NCBI RefSeq assembly: GCF_020524355.2
Contig: NZ_CP129019.1
Location: 2,480,001-2,544,000, forward strand
From: Mesobacillus subterraneus
GTDB taxonomy: Bacteria > Bacillota > Bacilli > Bacillales > Cytobacillaceae
Direction of reading: 5' to 3'
DNA length: 64,000 bases
This document shows positions 47,644 through 56,779 of the stretch, one piece after another. The first letter of the stretch is position 1. Each line of letters begins with the position of its first letter. Under the pieces are notes generated by a model, which was not told the origin of the DNA, ran no database searches, and was given only the letters and a program-made list of their open reading frames with translations. Position numbers and translations under genes: made by a program.

Positions 47644-47780
47644 ACCGTCCCTCCTCACCATCTCTCGCAAACCAGTCTTCTTTCTGCATCCGTATAGTAT
47701 ATTCGCGGGTATGCAAAAATTGCTCCTTACAAGTGAATCCGTGAATTCAATTTCATGAGCAGAGCTCTGTAAGAAGACCT

Positions 47781-48428
47781 TCAATCCTTGCTCCTTACAA
47801 CTAATAATATGCCTTCAGAAAATGAAAAAGTACCATGACCTCTAATAAGTTCATTACTAATACATAGTGTCGACCCCATCGGAATATGACAGTCATTTAA
47901 TGGGTATTTAAAATTTTCCAGCGTCATGCCAGAGACTGCTGGTGTTACAGGGAGGAAGGAAACATATTTAAAATCATCCTGCTTGGTGACGGTATAGGTA
48001 CCTGGATTCTTGACATATAATATGTTTTTTTCATCAATAATCTCTATGTGGATTTCAGAACCCTGCTGGAGTGGCTTGACCAGGAGCTGGATATTAGCCA
48101 TTAAATGGTCAAGTCTTCCTCCGGTTGCGCCAAAGATCTTTATGGATTCTGGCTTTTGTTCAAGAGCCCAATTTAAAGCTAGTTCCATATCTGTCTCATC
48201 TTTTTCAGGCTTGAATTTTTTCAGATCGGTTACGACTGCTTCTATCTCTGCCATCTCAGCTGCTGAAACTGAATCAAAGTCTCCAAAAGCTGCCGTCGGT
48301 TTGACGCCTGCTTTCAACAGAAAATATACTCCTCTATCAATTCCAATCCAGATTACATTACTTCCATCATACGAGGTGAAATCGGGTATCAGGTTTGGTG
48401 GTCCTCCTGCTACTAAGTTTATTTTCAT
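47781..48428 (-). CDS. thiN: thiamine pyrophosphokinase ThiN (YloS)
   Basis: A 215-residue enzyme converting thiamine to thiamine diphosphate with ATP. The N-terminal domain has the acidic motifs WIGIDRGVYFLLKAGVKPT, AFGDFDSVS and FKPEKDETDMELALNWAL; the C-terminal beta-sandwich begins after IFGATGGRLDHLMANIQLL. The length matches the B. subtilis enzyme. It follows rpe by about 80 bp, across the rpe terminator. Confidence 0.94.
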   Translation of the reverse strand: MKINLVAGGPPNLIPDFTSYDGSNVIWIGIDRGVYFLLKAGVKPTAAFGDFDSVSAAEMAEIEAVVTDLKKFKPEKDETDMELALNWALEQKPESIKIFGATGGRLDHLMANIQLLVKPLQQGSEIHIEIIDEKNILYVKNPGTYTVTKQDDFKYVSFLPVTPAVSGMTLENFKYPLNDCHIPMGSTLCISNELIRGHGTFSFSEGILLVVRSKD

Positions 48429-48473
48429 GAAGACAATCTCCTTTTAAAATCCAATTCAAATGAACAATATGCT

Positions 48474-48509
48474 AAATAAAGCCAGCCGAAGTTACGGCTG
48501 GCTTTATTT
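48474..48509 (-). terminator. terminator after rpe
   Basis: AAATAAAGCCAGCCG and CGGCTGGCTTTATTT form a perfect 15-bp stem with a 6-base loop touching the rpe stop codon. Confidence 0.9.
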
Positions 48510-49154
48510 TATGGTCTTAAGCTTGCGATTGCAGCTTCTCTGTCTTCCTTATTAAAGACTGCTGAACCAGCTACAAGCACATTTGCTCCTGCTTGAATAC
48601 ATAATTTAGCGGTCTCTTCATTGACGCCGCCATCAATTTCAATTTCGAGTTCAGGGTTTAGTGTATCTGCGAGCTCTTTTACCTGCCTGATTTTTGGAAT
48701 TACAGAAGAAATGAATTTTTGACCGCCAAAGCCCGGATTGACGGACATAAGAAGGACCATATCCAACTCCTCGATAATATGCTTCAGGCTATCCACTGGA
48801 GTTGCCGGATTCAGGACAACCCCTGCCTTTACACCAGTCGATTTAATTAGCTGGATCGTCCTGTGCAGATGCCTGCTAGCTTCTACATGGACTGTAATGT
48901 AATCGGCTCCAGCTTTAGCAAATGCTTCGATATATTGGTCTGGATTCTCGATCATCAGGTGGACATCAAGCGGAAGTTTCGTGACTGGCCTGATTGCCTC
49001 AACAATCAGCGGGGCCAATCGTAATATTCGGCACGAAATGACCATCCATGACATCCACATGAATATAATCTGCCCCACCACGCTCAACGTCCTTGATTTC
49101 ATCCCCCAAACGGGCAAAGTCAGCTGATAAAATTGAAGGTGCTATTTTCACCAT
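48509..49154 (-). CDS. rpe: ribulose-phosphate 3-epimerase Rpe (frameshifted as written)
   Basis: Pentose phosphate pathway enzyme interconverting ribulose 5-phosphate and xylulose 5-phosphate. The first part, from ATG 49154 ([19 protein letters not shown], then [18 protein letters not shown]), is read in one frame to ITIGP. The rest ([40 protein letters not shown]) is in another. Four G on the plus strand at 49011-49014 in place of three explain the break; three give [15 protein letters not shown] and 214 residues, the family size. Three bases after rsgA. Confidence 0.88.
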
Positions 49155-49157
49155 GTT

Positions 49158-50040
49158 TCAGTACCTCGGCTTTCTATCTTTGATTTCTAACAAAAAGTCC
49201 TTATAATGCGAATACCTGTATTCAGGAAGATTTTCAGAATCGACTGCTTCCTTAACTGCACACTTAGGTTCAGCCATATGGAGGCATCCCCGGAATTTGC
49301 AATCCTCACTAATTTCGGCAATCTCAGGGAAGCATGAATTCAACTCTTCAGCCCCAATGTCGGTAAATTCGAGAGAACTGAAACCAGGTGTGTCTGCAAC
49401 TAGTCCATTATTGATTGTGATCAACTCGACATGCCTTGTTGTATGCTTGCCTCTGCCAAGATGTGAAGAAATATCATCGGTTTTCAATTCCAGATCTGGC
49501 TGAATCGCATTGAGAAGCGATGACTTGCCAACTCCTGACTGACCGGCAAATACAGAAATCTTCCCCTCAATATGCGGTTTTAATTTTTCCAAGCCCTCTG
49601 AAGTTTCTGAGGATGTAAAAATAACCTCATAGCCTGCTTTCCGATAATCTTCAGCATATTCCAGAAGTCGGGACTTTTGCTCTTCACTGGTCAAATCCAT
49701 TTTCGTAATGCAGATGAGTGGCTCGATTTGATTATATTCAACAAGTACCAAAAACCGGTCGAGCAGGGGCCGTACTGAAATCGGGTTCTACTGCTGAAAA
49801 AACTAGGATTGCCTGGTCTACATTCGCGATTGGCGGCCGTACTAACTCATTCTTCCGGGGTTTAACCTCCATGATGTAGCCTTCCGTGTCATTTTCAGCC
49901 TGGAAAACAACCTCGTCTCCTACAAGAGGTGTTATCTTGTTTTTGCGGAACACCCCGCGGCCGCGGCATTGGACAACGCCATCAATATTCGCAACATAAT
50001 AAAAACCGCTCAGCGCCTTGATAATTTTGCCCTCAGGCAT
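49158..50040 (-). CDS. rsgA: ribosome small subunit-dependent GTPase RsgA (frameshifted as written)
   Basis: A circularly permuted GTPase that checks late 30S assembly. The N-terminal OB domain (MPEGKIIKALSGFYYVANID) reads from 50040 to VEPDFSTA, and the rest (LVEYNQIEPLICITKMDL with G4, GQSGVGKSSLLNAI with G1, DTPGFSSLEF with G3, and the zinc site CKFRGCLHMAEPKC) lies in another frame. Four G on the plus strand at 49766-49769 instead of three cause the break; three give FSTALLDRFLVLVEYN and 293 residues. It follows prkC by 18 bp. Confidence 0.88.
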
Positions 50041-50058
50041 AGCAACACTCCCTGTCTG

Positions 50059-52005
50059 TTAGTCTTCTGGATAATCAACGCTGCCACTATCAAAAATTTC
50101 TCCATCTCGCATGATTCTATATTCAGCCTTTTTATCAGGAGCGATTAAAAATTCAAGGCTTACAGTAGTGTCATCTGTAATTTCAATAGTGTCTATAGGA
50201 GTTTCTCCATTATGGTTTAAGTCGGTCATGTAAATCTTGATTTCCTGTGGAACTCCTTCTTCTGTAGGCTGATATGGTACGAGAATTTCTAGTGTTTTTT
50301 CTTTAGGAACTCGTTCCTTTCCTTTCGAAATAACAACACTTACCTTACTCCCTGGAGGCAGTTGAGTACCTGCTTCAGGTTTTTGGGAAATGACCGACCC
50401 GGCTTGCACCGTATCATGAAAAGCCTCAGTTCTCTCAATGATCAGGCCAGTGGTTTCTTCATATACATCGAGGTTACCTTGGTTGTATCCTTTTAGATCA
50501 CGCAACGTCACCAATTCAGGTCCCTTGCTAACCGTAAACTCCAAAGTTGTCTCCTCAGGAATGACGGATTCACCATCAGATGGATTTTGCTCAAGGATGG
50601 TACCCGCTTCACTATCGTCATGCTCTTCGTTTTTTACGATATCCTTGAAACCTTTTCCTTCCAGGAGTGCGTATACATCATCGTAATTCCTGCCGGTATA
50701 ATCAGCTAATTCCATAGCTTCTTTACCTGTACTGATGTATAAGTCGATTTCATTGCCTTCTTTGATCATCTTTCCTGCTTTAGGATTAGTGCGGATAACA
50801 TTACCCTCTTCGACTTCATCATCACTGATTTCTTTCTTATCTCCAATGATAAACCCAACAGACTTAAGCTCAGCGACTGCTTCTTCTACTTCCATGCCAC
50901 TAACATCAGGCACTTCCTTTTCCTTCGGCCCGAATATGTCAGGACCCATTGTCACCATTACTATTCCCGCAGTCAGGATCAGCAAAAACAAAACCGTCAT
51001 GATAATTGGCCATTTCTTTTTCTTCTTTTTTTCAGGCTTTCCATTTGGTTCCTGTGCGGCAGGAGCATCTTTCCGTACGATTGTTTCATCAAGATTATGA
51101 TAAGGTCGGTCATTCGTTATGATTGGTATCGCTTTTGTTGCATCATGGTCTTCCGGTATGACGAACTTTCCTTCATTCAAGCGTTTAGAGTCAAGAGCTG
51201 TCCGCAAATCATCTTCCATTTCATCGACATTATCATAGCGATGGAATGGATCCTTCGCAGTTGCCTTGAGGACAATATTCTCAACGCTTTGAGGAATTTG
51301 CGGATTCCACCTTTTTAATGAAGGAGTTTCAGACTGCAAATGTTTCAGAGCAATGGATACAGCGGATTCACCTGAAAATGGCAGCCTGCCGGTGAGCAAC
51401 TCGAACATGACTATCCCAATCGAATAAATATCCGATTTCTTATTTGCCATGCCGCCTCTTGCTTGTTCAGGTGAAAGGTAATGAACAGATCCCAGCACTG
51501 AATTCGTTTGAGTAATACTGGTTGCACTCAAAGCCATCGCAATCCCGAAATCGGTAATTTTCACTGTACCGCTGCTATCGATCAAGATATTGTGGGGCTT
51601 GATATCCCGGTGGACTATATGGTTATGGTGGGCATTTGAAATGGCTGAAGTAAGCTGTTTCATGATGTCCAAGGCCTCTTCAACAGGAACAGGTGCATGT
51701 TGCTGTATGTACTGCTTCAACGTCTGTCCACCGACATATTCCATCACAATATAGTATAGCCCGTCTTCTTCACCGACATCATAGATGCTGACGATATTCG
51801 GATGGGCAAGGCTCGTTGCAGATTGAGCTTCTCTGTGGAACCTGCGAATGAATTCATCATCATTGGCAAAATCGAGACGAAGCATCTTGACTGCTACATC
51901 CCTGTCGAGAATCATATCATGGGCAAGGTAGACATTCGCCATGCCTCCGCCGCCAATCATATCCTTGATCTTATAACGCCCGCTGATTCTTTTTCCGATA
52001 ATCAT
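50059..52005 (-). CDS. prkC: serine/threonine protein kinase PrkC with PASTA repeats
   Basis: A 648-residue membrane kinase that senses muropeptides; in B. subtilis it promotes spore germination. The kinase domain (about 8-270) has GGGGMANVYLAHDMILDRDV, HRDIKPHNILID and DFGIAMA. A Lys-rich stretch precedes a single membrane segment (about 332-354, WPIIMTVLFLLILTAGIVMV), and about three PASTA repeats follow outside (VPDVSGMEVEEAVAELK, LADYTGRNYDDVYALLEGKG, LRDLKGYNQGNLDVYE). ATG 52005 after AGGTGA gives MIIGKRISGRYKI and exactly the B. subtilis length; a GTG nine bases upstream overlaps the prpC stop. Confidence 0.96.
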   Translation of the reverse strand: MIIGKRISGRYKIKDMIGGGGMANVYLAHDMILDRDVAVKMLRLDFANDDEFIRRFHREAQSATSLAHPNIVSIYDVGEEDGLYYIVMEYVGGQTLKQYIQQHAPVPVEEALDIMKQLTSAISNAHHNHIVHRDIKPHNILIDSSGTVKITDFGIAMALSATSITQTNSVLGSVHYLSPEQARGGMANKKSDIYSIGIVMFELLTGRLPFSGESAVSIALKHLQSETPSLKRWNPQIPQSVENIVLKATAKDPFHRYDNVDEMEDDLRTALDSKRLNEGKFVIPEDHDATKAIPIITNDRPYHNLDETIVRKDAPAAQEPNGKPEKKKKKKWPIIMTVLFLLILTAGIVMVTMGPDIFGPKEKEVPDVSGMEVEEAVAELKSVGFIIGDKKEISDDEVEEGNVIRTNPKAGKMIKEGNEIDLYISTGKEAMELADYTGRNYDDVYALLEGKGFKDIVKNEEHDDSEAGTILEQNPSDGESVIPEETTLEFTVSKGPELVTLRDLKGYNQGNLDVYEETTGLIIERTEAFHDTVQAGSVISQKPEAGTQLPPGSKVSVVISKGKERVPKEKTLEILVPYQPTEEGVPQEIKIYMTDLNHNGETPIDTIEITDDTTVSLEFLIAPDKKAEYRIMRDGEIFDSGSVDYPED

Positions 52006-52010
52006 ATTCT

Positions 52011-52763
52011 TCACCTGCCCTCGTTGAATTCCTGGTATTCGACGATTGCAAGAGTAATATTATCTTCGCCGCCATTTTGGTTCGCCCTTTTGATAAATTC
52101 TGCTGCCTTATCTTCAAGGGACATTTCTTTATTAGTTATGACACTTTCCATTTCTTCCTGGCTTACTTTATTGGAAAGACCATCTGAACAAAGCAGCAAT
52201 GCATCTTCCTCTTCAAAGATGATTGTTTTCACGTCCATTTCAACCGACTCTTCAGTTCCGAGCGCTCTTAGAAGGACATTTTTCCGCGGGTGATGCTCTG
52301 CATCTTCTCTGGAAATTTGACCAGAACGAACGAGTTCGTTAACAAGAGAGTGATCCTCAGTCAGCTGTTTGAATCCCGATTCGTTTAATAAATAACAACG
52401 ACTGTCCCCTATATTTACGATGGTTGCGAACAGATTCGTACAAATGGCTGCGACGATCGTCGTGCCCATGCCTTCACATTCGGTGTTTTTCATAGAGTGC
52501 TCGAATATTTCCTTGTTAACTTGCAAAACCGCTTCATTCATCCATTTTTCTGCTTCTTCTGCTGTATGTATCTGTGATGAACTTTCCCATAGATTTTTTA
52601 AATGATTGGTTGTCATTTCACTGGCAACATCCCCTGCACGGTGGCCGCCCATGCCATCTGCTACGATGGCAAGGCGCTGACCGTGAGGATTAACAAAGAT
52701 GCCTCCATTGTCTTCATTATGCAGGCGGACTTTTCCCCTGTCTGTCATGAAAACAGCTTTCAT
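52011..52763 (-). CDS. prpC: PP2C-type protein phosphatase PrpC
   Basis: A 250-residue Mn-dependent phosphatase that reverses PrkC phosphorylation. VVADGMGGHRAGDVAS, ECEGMGTTIVAAI, NIGDSRCYLL, LCSDGLSNKV and NGGEDNITLAIV are the metal-binding PP2C motifs. ATG 52763 follows GAGGTGAC and gives MKAVFMTDRGKVRLHNED; the open frame upstream to 52829 lies in the end of rlmN. The stop is four to six bases from the prkC start, so kinase and phosphatase are translationally linked. Confidence 0.96.
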   Translation of the reverse strand: MKAVFMTDRGKVRLHNEDNGGIFVNPHGQRLAIVADGMGGHRAGDVASEMTTNHLKNLWESSSQIHTAEEAEKWMNEAVLQVNKEIFEHSMKNTECEGMGTTIVAAICTNLFATIVNIGDSRCYLLNESGFKQLTEDHSLVNELVRSGQISREDAEHHPRKNVLLRALGTEESVEMDVKTIIFEEEDALLLCSDGLSNKVSQEEMESVITNKEMSLEDKAAEFIKRANQNGGEDNITLAIVEYQEFNEGR

Positions 52764-52767
52764 CTTG

Positions 52768-53859
52768 TCACCTCGTCTCTTCTTTTCTTTCTTTCGCCCG
52801 AAGTTGTCCGCAAGCTGCTTCAATATCATGCCCTTGTTCTCTTCTTATTGTCACATTCACTCCACGGTCGCGAAGTGTACGCTCAAACTTGAAGATCTGG
52901 CTCTTTGGTGTCCTTACGTAATCACGTTCAGGTACATAGTTGACCGGGATAAGGTTAATATGGCACTTAATGCCCTTAACCAGATCCGCCAGCTCCTCCG
53001 CATGCTCAACCTGGTCATTCACTCCGCCAAAAAGACCATATTCAAAGCTGATTCGCCGTCCTGTCTTGTTCACATAATAGCGGACTGAATCCATCAGGTC
53101 TGGAAGCTTATATGCTCGGTTGATCGGCATCAGCCTGCTGCGCAGTTCGCTATTCGGAGCGTGCAGCGAAATTGCAAAGTTGATTTGCATATTCTCATCA
53201 GCAAACTGATAAATTTTCGGGATGATTCCGCTTGTTGATACCGTAATATGACGCGCGCCGATATTCAAGCCTTTTTCATGGTTGACGATCTTCAGGAAAG
53301 AAAGCATATTGTCATAGTTATCAAATGGTTCACCGATTCCCATGATGACAATGGAACTGACTCTTTCATCTGTTTCATCAAGTGCCTGTTGTACTTTTAC
53401 GACCTGGGCAACGATTTCTCCTGCTTCCAGGTTCCTTTTTAAACCGCCAAGTGTTGAAGCACAAAAAGTGCAGCCAATCCTGCAGCCAACCTGTGTGGTT
53501 ACACAAACAGAGTTTCCATACTCATGCCTCATAAGTACGGTTTCAATGGACTTGCCATCATGCATTTCGAATAGGAACTTGATCGTTCCATCTGATGATG
53601 TCTGCTGAATAATTGTATCGAGTGTAGTCAATACGAAATGCTCTTCAAGCTTGTCCCTTAAAGTCTTTGAGAGGTTGGACATATCCTCAAAAGAAACTGC
53701 TCTTTTTTTATAAAGCCAGTCAAATACTTGTTCTGCCCTGAATGGTTTTTCTCCTTGATCCTTCAGCCAGTCCTTCAGTTCATCAAGCTGAAGGGAATAA
53801 ATGGACTTTTTAGCTGTCTCTTCTGCTGCTGCATTTCTTGTTGTTTTTTCTTGTTCCAT
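52768..53859 (-). CDS. rlmN: dual-specificity 23S rRNA/tRNA adenine-C2 methyltransferase RlmN
   Basis: A 363-residue radical SAM enzyme methylating A2503 of 23S rRNA and A37 of some tRNAs. The iron-sulfur cluster Cys are C126, C130 and C133 in [34 protein letters not shown] and [20 protein letters not shown] are conserved, and a resolving Cys lies in the C-terminal [10 protein letters not shown]. It follows rsmB by 1 bp. Chloramphenicol-florfenicol resistance Cfr is related, but the sequence context and motifs fit housekeeping RlmN. Confidence 0.96.
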   Translation of the reverse strand: MEQEKTTRNAAAEETAKKSIYSLQLDELKDWLKDQGEKPFRAEQVFDWLYKKRAVSFEDMSNLSKTLRDKLEEHFVLTTLDTIIQQTSSDGTIKFLFEMHDGKSIETVLMRHEYGNSVCVTTQVGCRIGCTFCASTLGGLKRNLEAGEIVAQVVKVQQALDETDERVSSIVIMGIGEPFDNYDNMLSFLKIVNHEKGLNIGARHITVSTSGIIPKIYQFADENMQINFAISLHAPNSELRSRLMPINRAYKLPDLMDSVRYYVNKTGRRISFEYGLFGGVNDQVEHAEELADLVKGIKCHINLIPVNYVPERDYVRTPKSQIFKFERTLRDRGVNVTIRREQGHDIEAACGQLRAKERKEETR

Positions 53860-53860
53860 G

Positions 53861-55211
53861 TTATTCCACCTTCTTTCTTAAACAAGCAATATAAAATCCA
53901 TCAGAGCCAAAATCTTGCGGAAATACTTGCACATCATAGCCATTTATTAAGGGTCTGATTGCCTCAGGCATTCTTTCTGCAAATGAAGTGTCTCCTTCGA
54001 ATTCGGGATGCTTCTGTAAAAATCTTTCAATTACTTCCTGGTTTTCTTCACGATCAACTGTACAGGTACTATATACTAGTGTACCTCCAGCTTTTAAAAG
54101 AGGGGCGACCGATTCAAGCAAGCTTAGCTGTATAGTCTGCAGCTGAGATAAGTCTTGTTCTTTTTTAGTATACTTCATATCCGGCTTACGTCTCATTACA
54201 CCAAGCCCGGAGCAAGGAGCATCCAGCAAAACCCGGTCAATCGACTGTTTCTCAAATTGTTCCGCTGCCTGGCGGCTGTCCATTTTTTGGGCTTCGATAT
54301 TTTCGAGGCCAAGACGTTCAGCGTTGTCGGAAATTAACTTTACCTTATGCTCATGGAGGTCCAGTGATATTACTTTCCCACTATTGGCCAGCTTCTCGGC
54401 GATATGAGTAGTCTTCCCACCCGGTGCTGCACAGGCATCAAGAATCACTTCTTCTTCTTTGATTCCCAAAGCATGTGCAACCAGCATCGAACTCTCATCC
54501 TGGATAGTTAACAAACCATACTTGAATGCTTTTGATGAAGCCAGGTTGCCTTCGCAGGCACTTGATTGCTTCAGGGAGAATCGGACTTGGTTCTACTTCA
54601 AATCCTTCCTCCTCAAGAAGATCAAGGCACTCATCCCGTGAGATTCTCGTCAAATTCACCCTGCCTGTCTGAAGAGGAGCAGTTAAATTGACCTCACACA
54701 TTTCCCTGGTTACTTCCACACCGAATTGATTTACCCACCTTGTGACAAGCCACAAAGGATGGCTCGTCTCAATTGAAATTCTTTCAGCAGGATCTGTGAT
54801 TGAATCAAGTGAAGGCAAACCATTTCTCTGTATGCTTCTAAGCACACCATTTACAAGACTTGCAATGCCTTTGTGCCCTCTGCGTTTTGCAATTTCAACC
54901 GCTTCATATATAGCAGCTCTTTCGGGTATCTTATCCAGGTAAACCATCTGGTAAACTGTCATGCGAAGCAGATTGATAACCCAGCTTTGAAGCTTTTTGT
55001 TTTTCTCAATAAAAGGCTTTAGGTAAAAATCGATGGTCATTTTGCGCTGAAGCGTGCCGTATACCAATTCTGTCAGCAGCCCGACATCGATCGGATTGAT
55101 TTCATTTTTTTCAATCGCGCTATTTAATAGCAGATTGCTGTACGCCTGATTCTTTTCTATTGTTTCAAGGAGCTGCAATGCTGTATCTCTTACATTTTTC
55201 TTTTTACTCAT
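53861..55211 (-). CDS. rsmB: 16S rRNA (cytosine-967-C5)-methyltransferase RsmB (frameshifted as written)
   Basis: The N-terminal NusB-like RNA-binding domain ([20 protein letters not shown] to about 130) and start of the methyltransferase read from 55211 to KCLR. The SAM-binding part ([60 protein letters not shown] with the catalytic Cys) follows in another frame. One extra T on the plus strand at 54551-54552 explains the break; without it the joint reads [20 protein letters not shown] and the protein has 449 residues, near the 447 of B. subtilis. It overlaps the end of fmt by 8 bp. Confidence 0.88.
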
Positions 55212-56157
55212 TGATGTCTCCTAACTTAACACCAGGCTCTAAGTTTGCCCCAGCTCCACGCAAGAATTGCTTCGCATCCATCTTTTTCTTGCCGGCTGGC
55301 TGAAGCTCGGTGATTTTTATTGCCGTTTCATCACCCGTTGCAACAACAAAACCATCTTCTTCAACGTTGACGATCGTACCAGGTTGGTCGCTTCCTTCAT
55401 AGCTAGCTTTTTCGGCACTCCATAGCTTCATTACCAATCCATCCATAGTGGTATAGGCAACCGGCCAGGGATTCATGCCGCGGATATGGTTATATATATC
55501 GGTGCCGGTTCTGTTCCAATCGATTTTTTCCTGATCGCGCTTGATGTTCCAGGCAAATGTTGCTTCTTCATTATTTTGAGGTACAGGATTGATTTCTCCT
55601 TTTAACAACTTTGGAAGCGTCTCTGACAAGAGGTCTGCACCGGCGGCGCTCATCTTATCATGCAATGATCCAACTGTATCTGTTTCGGTAATTGGTACTT
55701 CCACCTGAGTCAGGATATCGCCAGCATCAAGTTTTTCAACCATATACATGATGGTTATTCCTGTTTTCTCTTTTCCTTCAATGATGGCATAGTGAATTGG
55801 TGCACCACCGCGAAGCTCTGGCAGAAGGGATGCATGGACATTGATACAGCCATACTTCGGTGCCTCAAGGAGCTGATTGGGTAAGATTTGTCCAAACGCA
55901 GCAGTGACAATTAAATCTGGTTCAAGAGCCAGGATTTTATCCAGCTCTTCCTGCTGGCGGATTTTCTCTGGCTGATAAACCGGGATACCGTTTTTCAGCG
56001 CTTCTGCTTTTACAGGAGGCGGAGTCAGGACTCTTTTTCTTCCAACTGGGCGGTCGGGCTGGGTAACAACTCCTATGACGTCATAGCCTTCGTCGACCAA
56101 TCTTCTCAAAACCGGTACAGAAAAGTCCGGAGTCCCCATAAATACGATTTTTGTCAT
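55204..56157 (-). CDS. fmt: methionyl-tRNA formyltransferase Fmt
   Basis: A 317-residue enzyme formylating initiator Met-tRNA with 10-formyltetrahydrofolate. [18 protein letters not shown] opens the protein; [20 protein letters not shown] carries the catalytic His and the SLLP loop, and [17 protein letters not shown] the catalytic Asp. The C-terminal OB domain ends GVKLGDINE. It overlaps def by 4 bp; Def removes the formyl group Fmt adds. Confidence 0.97.
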   Translation of the reverse strand: MTKIVFMGTPDFSVPVLRRLVDEGYDVIGVVTQPDRPVGRKRVLTPPPVKAEALKNGIPVYQPEKIRQQEELDKILALEPDLIVTAAFGQILPNQLLEAPKYGCINVHASLLPELRGGAPIHYAIIEGKEKTGITIMYMVEKLDAGDILTQVEVPITETDTVGSLHDKMSAAGADLLSETLPKLLKGEINPVPQNNEEATFAWNIKRDQEKIDWNRTGTDIYNHIRGMNPWPVAYTTMDGLVMKLWSAEKASYEGSDQPGTIVNVEEDGFVVATGDETAIKITELQPAGKKKMDAKQFLRGAGANLEPGVKLGDINE

Positions 56158-56639
56158 TCCTGGTTCAACTCCTCTAAATCAGCTTCTTCGATATATCTTG
56201 ACACCTTAGTGGTGAATAACACACCGTGCAGATGGTCAATTTCATGAAGAATCGCTCTTGCCAAAAACTCCTCTGCTTCTAATTCATAGCTTTTGCCTTT
56301 ACGATCCTGTGCCTTTACCTTCACATAGTTCGGGCGAGTGACCTCTCCGTATAATCCCGGAAAACTTAAGCATCCTTCAGGTCCAGTCTGCTCGCCGCGA
56401 GTTTCGAGAATCACAGGGTTGATCAATTCAATCGTACCGTGCTCATCATCAATATCGACAATCGCAATCTGTTTCTTTATATCTATCTGAGGGGCGGCCA
56501 GGCCGACACCATCAAATTCAATCATTGTATCATACATATCATCCAGCAGCTTTGCCAATTTTTTATCAAAAACTGTAACCTTATCGCATTCCTGCTCCAA
56601 AATGTCTGCTGGGTAATTAACTATTTTTCTTACTGCCAA
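56154..56639 (-). CDS. def: peptide deformylase Def
   Basis: A 161-residue metalloenzyme removing the N-terminal formyl group. The three family motifs are GVGLAAPQI (about 44-52), [11 protein letters not shown] with the metal Cys, and [13 protein letters not shown] with the HExxH metal site. It lies between priA and fmt, as in B. subtilis, and its stop overlaps the fmt start. Confidence 0.97.
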   Translation of the reverse strand: MAVRKIVNYPADILEQECDKVTVFDKKLAKLLDDMYDTMIEFDGVGLAAPQIDIKKQIAIVDIDDEHGTIELINPVILETRGEQTGPEGCLSFPGLYGEVTRPNYVKVKAQDRKGKSYELEAEEFLARAILHEIDHLHGVLFTTKVSRYIEEADLEELNQE

Positions 56640-56779
56640 AATAAATCCTCCAATAAATCCATTTAAATAGTAGTATTAGCTTGTTCAATCATCTTTTATC
56701 GTAAACTTTCCTGAAAGCTCATTCCATAAACTTTATTGCTATTGAAAGCAGCAATCGATGCAAAAAAGCTGAAAAGTCT

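Noticed and set aside
47644..47784. 47-residue N-terminal extension of SpoVM
   Set aside because: SpoVM is a 26-residue peptide with its own strong ribosome site at ATG 47643; the extension has no family counterpart.
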